A stretch of DNA of 64,000 bases, taken from the NCBI RefSeq assembly GCF_001886815.1, contig NZ_CP018099.1:3408501-3472500 (forward strand), given 5' to 3'. Made by a program: the position numbers and the translations under genes. The stretch comes from Caldithrix abyssi DSM 13497. Lineage in GTDB: Bacteria; Calditrichota; Calditrichia; Calditrichales; Calditrichaceae. The notes beneath the pieces were generated by a model that worked only from the letters and a program-made list of their open reading frames with translations, was not told the DNA's origin and searched no databases. Positions 27,474-36,185 of the stretch are shown here, piece after piece; position 1 is the first letter of the stretch; every line of letters begins with the position of its first letter.

Positions 27474-29129
27474 ATGTTTAAATTTTTCAATTATTTGCTT
27501 GTAGTGATGATGCTGGCCGTTTTATGGAATTGTTCCGGAAACAGCGGCGGTAAACTCAGCGGCAAAATAATCGGCGCCAACGGCGAACCGCTGGCCATTG
27601 CCCATATCCATGTGGCGGAAGCTGGCGGCAATGTATTTAAGCCGTTGAAATCCGTGCAAACCAATGAAGACGGCACCTTTACCATCGATCTGCCCAGAGC
27701 GCAGTATCTGTCCATCCTGGTTACGGCGCCCTACCACGAACCGCTGGAATTACCTCTGGCCCGCAGCAACGATCACCAATCGCTTGAAATCGATTTTCAA
27801 TTGCAGGGCCATCAATACCTGCCGGAATTTAATCGCGTAAAAATAACCGGCGACTGGATTGACTTCAGTTTTGCCGAAGCGCCATTGATGAACAAAAACG
27901 AAGACGGCACTTTCAGCTTACAGGTTCCGGTACACGCCGACACGCTGGCCTACCAGCTCATCGGCTTGATTCCCAACGAACAAAGTATTAACGGCACGCA
28001 GCAGGATTACATGGTTTACGACGGCCAGGGAGACTATAAGTCGGTTATTAAGACCACGGATTCCACGGTTACCGTTACCTTTGATCCGCAAAAACTGCCT
28101 CGTTTTTACAATCGCGCCCTGCCAACAGCCCTGGTAAAAAAAGGCAACGCCATTACGCAGCAAATTCTGGATGCGGCTTTAATGATTCATCGCACCATGA
28201 TGGCCTGGAACGAGCAGCGGCAGCGTTACGCGCAATTAACCGGCACCGATCGCGGTTTTCGTTTTAATTTCAGCGAGCTGGATTCTGTGTTAAACGCGCT
28301 GGAAAAAACAGCCTCTTCCGACAAAGTTAAAAAGTACATCACCTTTCAACGCGTGTTACTTACGCAATACGGCATGGCCTCGCCCGACACATTGCTTCAA
28401 TACCTGGGCAACAATCTGACCATGACCGATCCGTTGTGGTCGTTTAATCCGCAAATCATGCCCTTTGTTTACGAACGCACCATGGGCGTTGAAAAGGCCC
28501 TGGCCGCCCTGGAAGAGGCCCTGCCTCAAATCGAAAGTAAAAACACCCGCGCCTTTGTGTTGATCCATCTGGGGATGCGCGCCAAATACATGCGTAATAA
28601 CGAAAAAGTTACCTGGGTTTATAATCAATTAAAAGAAGGATATGAAGACATTCCCATTGTCAAATACTATATCGCGCAATTTAATCCGGAAATGGGCATC
28701 TCCGTGGGAAAACAGATTCCCGATTTCAAAGTTAAAAATCTGGACACCGGCGAAGAAATCACCAAAGAAAGCTTAAAAGGCAAATTTGTTTTACTGGACT
28801 TCTGGGCTACCTGGTGCGCGCCCTGCATAAGTGAAATGCCAGCCATGCATCAGGCTTACGAACGTTTTAAAGACAAAAACTTTGTCATCTTAAGCCTGTC
28901 GTTTGATCGCAAAATAGAAGATCTCTACAAATTCCGTAAGGGTCAGTGGAAAATGCCCTGGCTTCATGCGTATCTGGACAATTCCATCAGAGATCAGATT
29001 GCGCAAAAGTTTGAAGTAAGCGGTATTCCCAAACCGATTCTGGTCAGTCCGGAAGGCGTAATTGTTGCCATGGAAGCGGATTTACGCGGGCAAAATCTGG
29101 AAAAGACTTTAAGCAAATTTATTCAGTAA
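27474..29129 (+). CDS. TlpA-like thioredoxin-domain lipoprotein with carboxypeptidase-regulatory-like N-terminus
   Basis: 551 aa. Lipoprotein signal with lipobox ending LWNC (Cys21). Residues about 28-105 resemble a carboxypeptidase-regulatory-like beta-sandwich (GKIIGANGEPLAIAHIHV). The middle is helical and unassigned. The C-terminal 140 residues are a redoxin/TlpA domain with active site WCAPC in FWATWCAPCISEMP and cis-Pro in GIPKP. Probably an envelope thiol-disulfide oxidoreductase, as in many FCB bacteria where it may act in cytochrome maturation or redox defence. GGAGG precedes the ATG. Followed by a terminator shared with the convergent gene. Confidence 0.88.
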   Translation: MFKFFNYLLVVMMLAVLWNCSGNSGGKLSGKIIGANGEPLAIAHIHVAEAGGNVFKPLKSVQTNEDGTFTIDLPRAQYLSILVTAPYHEPLELPLARSNDHQSLEIDFQLQGHQYLPEFNRVKITGDWIDFSFAEAPLMNKNEDGTFSLQVPVHADTLAYQLIGLIPNEQSINGTQQDYMVYDGQGDYKSVIKTTDSTVTVTFDPQKLPRFYNRALPTALVKKGNAITQQILDAALMIHRTMMAWNEQRQRYAQLTGTDRGFRFNFSELDSVLNALEKTASSDKVKKYITFQRVLLTQYGMASPDTLLQYLGNNLTMTDPLWSFNPQIMPFVYERTMGVEKALAALEEALPQIESKNTRAFVLIHLGMRAKYMRNNEKVTWVYNQLKEGYEDIPIVKYYIAQFNPEMGISVGKQIPDFKVKNLDTGEEITKESLKGKFVLLDFWATWCAPCISEMPAMHQAYERFKDKNFVILSLSFDRKIEDLYKFRKGQWKMPWLHAYLDNSIRDQIAQKFEVSGIPKPILVSPEGVIVAMEADLRGQNLEKTLSKFIQ

Positions 29130-29154
29130 TAAAGGTCAGAAAAATATTCTGTAA

Positions 29155-29188
29155 AATAGCCGCAATCTTTTCAGGTTGTGGCTATTTT
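29155..29188 (+). terminator. Intrinsic terminator after TlpA-like gene
   Basis: Stem AATAGCCGCAA / TTGTGGCTATT (one G-T wobble) with a 10-nt loop and a run of seven Ts. It overlaps the 3' end of the convergent gene. Confidence 0.8.
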
Positions 29189-29547
29189 TTTGTTTGCCGG
29201 ATGGCGTTAATTAACTGATCGGTCAAATCTTCAGCGGTTTGCACAATGTCCATTATTTGCACGCCGGTCAATTGGTCGAAATGTATTCCCGCCATAACGC
29301 AAACGTTGGTTTGTAAGGCTTTACTCAACCTTCGGGCAATGGGGAAAATCAGCACATCTTCCTGGTGACCGGGCAAACCGATAAGCGAGACACTGCTTTT
29401 TTTATGATCGGCTCCATAACACATCCCGACGGCAACCGCACCCAAATGAGCCTCGCCGCCGCTGATGGCGACAATAAGGTCTTCTCCCATAAAAAAAGCA
29501 TTTAGTTCTACTTCATTTTTTCTGAAAACGAACGGTTTGTTGAACAT
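29182..29547 (-). CDS. Small LpdD/PAC4-like protein
   Basis: 121 aa. Features are the FFMGEDLIVAISGGEAHLGAVAVGMCYG stretch, SSVSLIGLPGHQEDVLIFPIARRLSKAL and VCVMAGIHFDQLT. This pattern resembles small proteins annotated as LpdD, thought to help load prenylated flavin, and proteasome-assembly-chaperone-4-like bacterial proteins. No UbiD/UbiX-type decarboxylase gene is nearby, so a stand-alone role is likely. Recognition is from memory of the family pattern, so moderate confidence. Confidence 0.5.
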   Translation of the reverse strand: MFNKPFVFRKNEVELNAFFMGEDLIVAISGGEAHLGAVAVGMCYGADHKKSSVSLIGLPGHQEDVLIFPIARRLSKALQTNVCVMAGIHFDQLTGVQIMDIVQTAEDLTDQLINAIRQTKK

Positions 29548-29612
29548 TTTGTTGTATCTCGTATTGTTGAATCACTCCCAATTTAAATAAAAAATGGGCC
29601 AAACGCACAGAT

Positions 29613-30605
29613 TTATTCTTCCAGGTGTCTGGCAATTTCTGCCACCAGCTTTTGAATCACCTCCTGTTTGCCGCCTTCAATCCGGCAGCCGGCGGCCCGG
29701 GCATGTCCCCCGCCGTCAAACGCTTTGGCCACTTTGTTCACATCCACATGGCATTTGGAACGCAAACTGATTTTATGGTAGTTCGGTTTAATTTCGCGAA
29801 TAAACAATCCGATCTTTCCGCCGCGCACCGCCACGCTGTAATTGGTTAATTCTTCAATTTCATGCTGATTGCTGTGCAGAATATCGTTGCGATCCAGATA
29901 AATAACCGCCACCTTTCCATCGAGATAGGTTTCCATGGTGTACAACCCTTTTCCGATGGTGTGCAGCGCCTGTAAACTGTTTTCAAAAAAGATGATGTTG
30001 TTTATTTCCGAAGGATTGACGCCAATGGCCACCATTCTGGAGCAAATGAATAGATCGCGCGCCGTGGTGTTGGAAAAGGAAAAACGACCGGTGTCATAAA
30101 CGATCCCCGTGTAAATAGCCTTGGCCATTTCCAGATCAATTTCAACGCCGGAAGCCTCAATGATTTCGTAAACCATGGCCGTGGTCGAAGAGGCGACTTC
30201 ATCCACCCACTCCAACTGCCCCATCTCATCTTCCTGTGGATGGTGATCGATGCGCGCCACGTGCTCTTTGGCAGGCAACAGTTCACTGGCCGCGCCCAGA
30301 CGCAAATAACCCGGAACATCCAGAATGATGGCCGATTCTATTTTAATTTCTGAAGGATCGATATCTTTGTAATGTTTGATCTCTTTAAACGGTTCTAAAT
30401 ATTCAAATCGCACATCTAAGTTTTTGTCGGTAAAAATCATGTGGGAGGTCTTGCCCAGTTTTTTTAAAAACAGGTAGGTGGCAATTACCGCGGCAATGGC
30501 GTCGCCGTCGGCATTAATGTGCCCGGACAACATAAAATGATCGCGCGCCTCAATAAAAGCAAGAAATTTCTTAACGATTTGTCTGTAATCTTCAGGTATT
30601 TGCAA
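29613..30605 (-). CDS. nrnA: DHH/DHHA1 phosphoesterase (NrnA-like nano-RNase / pAp phosphatase)
   Basis: 330 aa. DHH motifs: HINADGDAIAAV (residues 24-35), a metal Asp in ILDVPG, DHHPQEDEMG, and YDTGRFSFSNT. The C-terminal DHHA1 domain ends GGGHARAAGCRI. NrnA-type enzymes degrade very short RNA oligonucleotides and dephosphorylate pAp to AMP. The start is TTG (30605) with AAGGAGG 7 nt upstream and no nearby ATG in frame, so the TTG is well supported. Confidence 0.92.
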   Translation of the reverse strand: MQIPEDYRQIVKKFLAFIEARDHFMLSGHINADGDAIAAVIATYLFLKKLGKTSHMIFTDKNLDVRFEYLEPFKEIKHYKDIDPSEIKIESAIILDVPGYLRLGAASELLPAKEHVARIDHHPQEDEMGQLEWVDEVASSTTAMVYEIIEASGVEIDLEMAKAIYTGIVYDTGRFSFSNTTARDLFICSRMVAIGVNPSEINNIIFFENSLQALHTIGKGLYTMETYLDGKVAVIYLDRNDILHSNQHEIEELTNYSVAVRGGKIGLFIREIKPNYHKISLRSKCHVDVNKVAKAFDGGGHARAAGCRIEGGKQEVIQKLVAEIARHLEE

Positions 30606-30867
30606 GTGATTTCCTCCTTAAAAAAGAGAGAAATATAAGAAATTAAGAGATAGATGCCAACCTTTTTTTGTTTCTTTTGATTCTGTAATCGCTGCCTGTA
30701 AGTAATATGAAAAAGGTTCACCATCTGCTGGTTTTTTCGCGCTGCGGATGGTAGAGCGCTGCCAGGGCAGTAATATGCCAATGTCACAACGCTATCACGC
30801 AGCGCGCACCGCTTCTGCCCTTTATTCTTATTCGGTCAAAAAATTCTGGCGACGGCTGAAAGGATTC

Positions 30868-31611
30868 TTATTTTTTTTGATGCTTTAAAAACCAGTGGTA
30901 GAGTTCCGGGTTATCATACGTCTGGCTCCAGGAATCATGCCCTGCTTCGGGGTAGATGGTAAACTTAACTTCGGCGCCGGCTTTTTCCAGCGCTTCCACC
31001 ATTTCCTGCGAACGCTGCAGGGGAATAACCGGATCCCTGGCGCCGTGAAATACCCAGACGGGGATGTCTTTTAATTTAGCGGCCTCCAGAGGATTCCCCC
31101 ATCCACAGATAGGCGCAATGGCTGCAAACCGATCGGGACGCAAAATAGCCCAGGCCCAGGTGCCAAATCCGCCCATGCTCAAACCAGTGAGGTAAATGCG
31201 TGACCGGTCCACCGGCAGTTCGTTTAAAAGGACGTCCAGCCAGGCGTCAAGCTCTTCCACATTCCACCAGCGATCTAAAGGACATTGCGGCGCGACAAGA
31301 ATAAAAGGGAATTGTCTGCCCTGCTCCACCAGCTTCGGCGGCCCATGGCGTTTGACCAGTTCTAAATCGTTTCCCCGTTCGCCGGCGCCATGCAGAAAGA
31401 TCATTAACGGCCATTTCTTGCTTTCCTTCTCGAAATCTTGCGGCAGGTACAGCAAATAATTCATTTCCACTGTCTTCACAATGGTTGTTTTTAAAAATTT
31501 TTTCTGCAGAAGATCGCTGCCCTGTTTTGTAGTTTTAGTCTGCATGGCGCACCCCATGAATAAAAAGAATAAGGATATTAACGCTACATGATAACAAGGT
31601 TTCCATCCCAT
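30868..31611 (-). CDS. Lipoprotein alpha/beta hydrolase (esterase/prolyl-oligopeptidase-like)
   Basis: 247 aa. Signal with lipobox FMGC (Cys21). The alpha/beta-hydrolase core has an oxyanion HGAGERG loop, nucleophile elbow GLSMGGFGTW, an acid in GARDPVIP and catalytic His in EAGHDSWSQTYDN. The family includes polyhydroxybutyrate-depolymerase-like and feruloyl-esterase-like enzymes; the substrate is unknown. It follows the acyl-CoA synthetase stop by 2 bp, suggesting co-expression in an acyl-ester pathway: ester cleavage outside, activation of the acid inside. That link is inference. Confidence 0.82.
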   Translation of the reverse strand: MGWKPCYHVALISLFFLFMGCAMQTKTTKQGSDLLQKKFLKTTIVKTVEMNYLLYLPQDFEKESKKWPLMIFLHGAGERGNDLELVKRHGPPKLVEQGRQFPFILVAPQCPLDRWWNVEELDAWLDVLLNELPVDRSRIYLTGLSMGGFGTWAWAILRPDRFAAIAPICGWGNPLEAAKLKDIPVWVFHGARDPVIPLQRSQEMVEALEKAGAEVKFTIYPEAGHDSWSQTYDNPELYHWFLKHQKK

Positions 31612-31613
31612 TT

Positions 31614-33392
31614 TTATCCCTCTTCATAGAAAGATTCGATGATATCCTTGTAATTTTGTTCCACCACACGGCGTTTGATTTTGAGGCTTGGCGTCAATTC
31701 GTTGCGTTCTTGAGAAAACGGCTCGGCAAGCAGGGCAAATTTTTTGACCTTTTCGAAGCGGGCAAAGCCCTCCTGCAGGCGTTCGATCTCTTCTTCGTAC
31801 AACTTCAACACCTGATCATTCTTTAACAAAGACTCCATAGAGTCGAAATCTATTTTATTCGATTTTGCCCATTCTTTCAAAATTTCGTAGGCGGGAACAA
31901 CTAATGCGGAAACAAACTTCCGTTTGTCGCCCACCAGACAGACCTCTTCGATGTATTTGCTGGTTTTTAATTTGTGCTCGATGGGCGCCGGCGCGATGTT
32001 TTTGCCGCCCGACGTTACAATAATATTTTTCTTGCGATCGGTTAAAAACAAATAATTTTCCTCGTCCAGATAGCCGATGTCGCCGGTATGCAGCCAGCCC
32101 TCGTCGTCGATTACCTCTTTGGTGATGTCCGGTTTATTGTAATATCCCTTCATTAAAAGCGGCCCGCTGACCAGCACCTCGCCGTCATCCGCAATTTTGA
32201 CCTTTATGCCGTCGATCGGTTTGCCGCAGGAACCGTAACGCACCTCCCCGGGAGGCGTTAAGGCAATGATCAGATGCGTTTCGGTCATGCCATAGCCCTC
32301 GATTATAGGCAGGCCGATGGCTTCGAAGATTTTTAATGTTTCTACAGACAGCGGCGCGCCGCCGGCAATGGGATGGCGAAATCTTCCGCCCAATTTGGCT
32401 TTAACCTTGTTGAACACCAGCTTTTCGGCCAATCGGTAGCGACGTTCCAGCCACTTGTTTACCTTGCCCGCTCGCCGTTTTTCATGATATTCCAGGCCGG
32501 TGCCAATGGACCAATAGAAGATATTGCGCGCCAGGGCAGAACTTTGTTCGGCTTTTTCCTGCATGGCGTTGGCAATCTTTTCGTACAGACGGGGAACGCT
32601 GACCATGATGGTTGGCCGGGCAACGGCGATGTCTTCCACCACCGTGTCGATACCGCGCGCATAGTGGATGGTTGCGCCCCTGTAAATGGGGCACCAGTGG
32701 CCGGCCAGCCGCTCGTACAAATGACTTAACGGTAAAAAGGAAAGAAACACATCATCGGCGCGCAGCCTCAGCCGGGCTTCCGACTGCACGATATCGAACA
32801 CAAAACCGCGATGACAGAGCATCACGCCTTTTGGTTCTCCGGTGGTGCCAGAGGTGTACACCAGACTGCACAGTTCTTCGGGATCGATGGTTTCCATGGA
32901 TTCTTCAAAAGCGTTTGGAAACGATTGGGCATGAACGGCCCCTTCTTGTAGCAGTTTATCAAAGGTTGCCACGCCGGTCAGTGGTTCGTAAGTAAAAATC
33001 ATCTCCAGCGACGGCACTTCTTTTTTAATAGCCGTGATTTTATCGTACTGCAAGGCATTTTGCACAAAAATGGCTTTTACTTTTGCATCGTTCAGAATGT
33101 AGGCAATTTGCTGGGGCATTAAGGTTGGATAAATGGGAACCACAACGCCGCGCAAACCGAAAACGGCAAAATCGGTTACCGGCCACTCCGGCAAATTTTC
33201 GGAAAGGATGGCAATGCGATCGCCGGGCTGCAAACCGCGAGCCATTAAGCCGTGCGCCAAAAGACGAACTTTTTCGCCTACTTCCCGGTAACTCCACGTT
33301 TGCCAGTGATGATCGCGATAAAAGATAAAAAGATCTTTTTTCGGATATTGATTAATGGAATTAAATAAAATGTGTAACACACTTTTAAACAT
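31614..33392 (-). CDS. Long-chain acyl-CoA synthetase (AMP-forming)
   Basis: 592 aa. Adenylate-forming enzyme: P-loop LVYTSGTTGEPKGVM, GYGMTET, the LHTGDIGYLD hinge and catalytic Lys near the C-terminus in SLKIKRRVV. It activates long-chain fatty acids to acyl-CoA. I use the ATG at 33392, preceded by AAGGGCAGGG; a TTG 11 codons upstream is open but lacks a site. The type-specific FITC-like LTDRKKNIIVTSGGKNIAPAPIE region matches long-chain ligases of this class. Confidence 0.9.
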   Translation of the reverse strand: MFKSVLHILFNSINQYPKKDLFIFYRDHHWQTWSYREVGEKVRLLAHGLMARGLQPGDRIAILSENLPEWPVTDFAVFGLRGVVVPIYPTLMPQQIAYILNDAKVKAIFVQNALQYDKITAIKKEVPSLEMIFTYEPLTGVATFDKLLQEGAVHAQSFPNAFEESMETIDPEELCSLVYTSGTTGEPKGVMLCHRGFVFDIVQSEARLRLRADDVFLSFLPLSHLYERLAGHWCPIYRGATIHYARGIDTVVEDIAVARPTIMVSVPRLYEKIANAMQEKAEQSSALARNIFYWSIGTGLEYHEKRRAGKVNKWLERRYRLAEKLVFNKVKAKLGGRFRHPIAGGAPLSVETLKIFEAIGLPIIEGYGMTETHLIIALTPPGEVRYGSCGKPIDGIKVKIADDGEVLVSGPLLMKGYYNKPDITKEVIDDEGWLHTGDIGYLDEENYLFLTDRKKNIIVTSGGKNIAPAPIEHKLKTSKYIEEVCLVGDKRKFVSALVVPAYEILKEWAKSNKIDFDSMESLLKNDQVLKLYEEEIERLQEGFARFEKVKKFALLAEPFSQERNELTPSLKIKRRVVEQNYKDIIESFYEEG

Positions 33393-33778
33393 AACCCTGC
33401 CCTTTCCCGATTTAATAATTTTCAATTTACATTTTTTGAGTCGCTAAAACAAATCAGGATGGTAAGGCAGTGGAACGCTGGCAGGAGGAAAGAGAGAAAG
33501 AGTGTAAAAGATAAATGATGGAATGATTGATTTAAAAATCCCGGAGGGATCAAATGAGAATAAGAGGGTGTCTCAAAACTTCATTTGTTGGGCGCTTTCC
33601 TTTAATCATAAAAACGCATGTATCCAGTCCCAAAAATTCCAGACATGATGAAAGAAATTTTCCTCACCAAACGCCCCCTCTCCCGGATTAGTATTTTTGG
33701 AGAGGGGGAGTGAGGGCCTGCTGGCAATTCAACCCAGGGCTGTTTGCTCTTTCAGTCCTGACGGCCCGGGAAGGCATT
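33393..33778. repeat. Intergenic repeats between acyl-CoA synthetase and efp
   Basis: No gene. Contains ATGATTGATTTAA followed by AATCCCGGAGGGAT (about 33522-33551), which recurs at 45649-45674; a solo GGGTGTCTCAAAA (33566-33578) resembling the ends of the MITE at 37825; and a palindrome CCCCCTCTCC / GGAGAGGGGG (33674-33683 and 33699-33708) with outer CTCA/TGAG pairing, the same family as at 37892 and 45828. Confidence 0.75.
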
Positions 33779-34345
33779 TTATTCTTTAACTCGCTCCAGA
33801 TATTTGCCGTCTCTTGTGTCGATACGGACAATCTCGCCTTCTTCGATAAAAGGCGGCACCTGCACTTTTAAGCCAGTTTCTAACACAGCGGGTTTGTAAG
33901 ACGAGGTAACCGTAGCCGTCTTCAAAGTCGGTTCTGTTTCCACCACTCTCAAATCCACCGACAGTGGAAGTTCGACGCCAATCGGCTGATTCTTGTAAAA
34001 ATTTACATCCACCACCGTATTGGGCAACAGATAGTAGATCGCATCGCCCAAAAATTCTTTGTGCATGGGAATCTGTTCAAAGGTCTCCTGATCCATGAAA
34101 ATAAGATCGTCGCCTTCGTCGTAAATGTATTCCATTTTACGCGTTTCCAGCTCCGCTTTTTCCACACTTTCATCCGGTCGATAGCGTTTTTCGGCATTCT
34201 GGCCAGTCTGGATGTGTTTCATTTTGGTTTGCACAACCGCCTGCCCTTTACCCGGCGTAATGTGCGTTACCTCCGTCAAAACATAAAGATCGTTATTAAA
34301 CAAGATAATGTTACCTTTGCGCAATTGAATTGCCTTAAGCTTCAT
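33779..34345 (-). CDS. efp: Elongation factor P
   Basis: 188 aa, full length, three beta-barrel domains. The tip loop is THITPGKGQAVVQTK with Lys33 in PGKG, the position that receives a post-translational modification in lysine-type EF-P. EF-P relieves ribosome stalling at polyproline. No known EF-P modification enzyme gene (epmA/epmB, earP, ymfI-type) is in the window. AGGAGG precedes the ATG, and this ribosome site lies inside the 3' end of the upstream gene (11-bp overlap), so translation is coupled to the unknown protein. Confidence 0.97.
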   Translation of the reverse strand: MKLKAIQLRKGNIILFNNDLYVLTEVTHITPGKGQAVVQTKMKHIQTGQNAEKRYRPDESVEKAELETRKMEYIYDEGDDLIFMDQETFEQIPMHKEFLGDAIYYLLPNTVVDVNFYKNQPIGVELPLSVDLRVVETEPTLKTATVTSSYKPAVLETGLKVQVPPFIEEGEIVRIDTRDGKYLERVKE

Positions 34346-35246
34346 TCAATCCTCCTGTTTTTAATTTGTATTCCTTAAATTTTTTAACATCCATACTAAA
34401 TTTATAGTTTTTGCTCTGCTCTTCAACAAAATGTTTGTATTCTCTGGACTCGAACAGATTTTTCAGATCCGAAAAGAGGGGCACCATCTGTTCGCCGATT
34501 ATCCACTCCATCGGTTTTTGCGTCGTTTCGTCGATCACCGCGCCCCACTCAATCGCCCATGATATCTCATAAACTGAGTAGGCTTTTAAATCGCGGCACA
34601 AAGCGACAAAACGCGCCTGAATTTTTGGATCCAGATAATAAAAGATTCTGGAATAAAGATAGGCATTATGAAAATGATCCGGCGTATTTAACAACCCCGC
34701 TAAATTTAGACGCCAGGCCGTTATAATCAAAATTTCTACCGCTCGTGAAGCCATGCCCAGCCCCGGAAAATGTTGCCCGGGCAGGCGCGGTTTTTCCCGC
34801 GTAAACTTTTGATCCGGATTTTGCATGCATAGCCACTCTATGGCCAGAGTCTCGAAAACCCTACCGTTGAGATGCGTGCGGAAGGGCATCTGGATTTCAA
34901 TCATCTTTTTACGCAGCACCACTTCAATGAGCAAACGATCCGCCTTTTTTTCCCGGTCGTAAATTGCCAGACGATGGATGTACGGATCGCTGGTATCCAT
35001 ATCAAAGATCAGTTTTTTAAAACCTTTTTTGTTTAATTCTTTTGTGATCTCATAGCGATCGAGCGCGGTTTCGATCCCCTTTCTGGAATAGAATCCCAGG
35101 AACAGTCCTTCGGAACGTTGCCCGATATTGACCTCAAACAGATCTTTTTCGGAAAAAAAGCTATCGGAGTCATCTAACTTTTGCAGATCGGCGATCCGCA
35201 ATCTTTTGGCAATCCTCCAATATCTTTTAGGAATTTTAAAACTCAT
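34335..35246 (-). CDS. Conserved-looking protein of unknown function, overlapping efp
   Basis: 303 aa, no signal peptide or membrane helix, so cytoplasmic. I do not recognise it. The central part has HLNGRVFETLAIEWLCMQ, LPGQHFPGLGMASRAVEILI and HNAYLYSRIFYYLD, a helical block with conserved-looking His and aromatic residues. The first 110 residues alternate strand and helix with many charged residues. It sits between a histone-deacetylase-fold enzyme (3-bp gap) and efp (11-bp overlap), so it is embedded in that operon. Possible roles: a factor acting with EF-P or with the deacetylase; nothing in the sequence decides it. Confidence 0.7.
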   Translation of the reverse strand: MSFKIPKRYWRIAKRLRIADLQKLDDSDSFFSEKDLFEVNIGQRSEGLFLGFYSRKGIETALDRYEITKELNKKGFKKLIFDMDTSDPYIHRLAIYDREKKADRLLIEVVLRKKMIEIQMPFRTHLNGRVFETLAIEWLCMQNPDQKFTREKPRLPGQHFPGLGMASRAVEILIITAWRLNLAGLLNTPDHFHNAYLYSRIFYYLDPKIQARFVALCRDLKAYSVYEISWAIEWGAVIDETTQKPMEWIIGEQMVPLFSDLKNLFESREYKHFVEEQSKNYKFSMDVKKFKEYKLKTGGLNEA

Positions 35247-35249
35247 AAT

Positions 35250-36185
35250 TTATCTCTTATTTTTTAAACAGTAAGCAATAAAATCGTAATACACTTCCCA
35301 GCTATCTTTTCCGTAACCGCCTCCGGCCAGAACAATCAGCGGAATTCTTCGATCGCGCACTAAACGGTAAACAAAGAGATTCCGTTCCAGAATTCCCTGG
35401 CGCGTTAGTTTCATGTCGCCTATGGCGTCTTTTTCATACACATCCGATCCGGCAACATAAAACACAACCTGCGGTTTAAAGGATTCCAGCACAGGCGGCA
35501 GTTCTTTTTCCAGAATGGTCATGTAAGTAGCGTCATCGCAGGCATGCGGCAGTAGAATATCCAGATTATGCGGACGGTCGATCTCCACCCACGTATCGCC
35601 ATGCATAGAAAAGGTAAATACATCGGCATCATCCTTAAAGTACAGCAGCGTTCCGTTACCCTGATGGTAATCGAGATCAATTACCATAAAACGTTTAGCG
35701 CGTTGGAGTTGCCGGAATTTTTCGATGGCAATGGCAATATCGTTAACCAGACAAAAGCCTTCCGCTTTATCCGGATGCGCATGATGGTAACCGCCGCCCA
35801 GATTAAAGGTGGGCACATTATTTTTTAAAGCGTAGGCCGTTGCCAGCAAGGTGCCGCCGGTAACCGCACGGTAATATTCCAGAATAGATTCATAAAACAG
35901 GTTCACCGCATCCAGTTTTAGAATATTGCTAACATACTGCGGATTCTGCAGTTTTCTTAAATATTCATCTGTGTGAACCAGACGTAATTCTTCGTATTTG
36001 CACAAATAGGGACGCAAAATATTTTTACGCGTGAGCAATTTTTCTTCAACCAACTTATCGCGAATTTTTTTAAAACGCATGATGTCAAACGTTTGATGAT
36101 CGCCCACGGAAGGCAATCCGTAAATATAATCGGAAGAGTACACCACGCGGGCATATTCTTTACGAAGCAAATTCAGGATTTTCAA
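35250..36185 (-). CDS. Histone deacetylase/acetylpolyamine amidohydrolase superfamily protein
   Basis: 311 aa arginase-fold hydrolase. GGGYHHAHPDKAEGFCLVND carries the tandem His and the Asn; zinc ligands Asp and His are in DLDYHQGNGT and the third Asp is in AGSDVYEKD; the C-terminal GGGYGK carries the transition-state region. The Tyr of this loop (GGYG) is kept, as in active deacetylases. Substrates in bacteria include acetylated polyamines, lysine and small amides. The start is a TTG overlapping the asparaginase stop by 4 bp (TTGA), so it is translationally coupled. Confidence 0.88.
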   Translation of the reverse strand: MKILNLLRKEYARVVYSSDYIYGLPSVGDHQTFDIMRFKKIRDKLVEEKLLTRKNILRPYLCKYEELRLVHTDEYLRKLQNPQYVSNILKLDAVNLFYESILEYYRAVTGGTLLATAYALKNNVPTFNLGGGYHHAHPDKAEGFCLVNDIAIAIEKFRQLQRAKRFMVIDLDYHQGNGTLLYFKDDADVFTFSMHGDTWVEIDRPHNLDILLPHACDDATYMTILEKELPPVLESFKPQVVFYVAGSDVYEKDAIGDMKLTRQGILERNLFVYRLVRDRRIPLIVLAGGGYGKDSWEVYYDFIAYCLKNKR

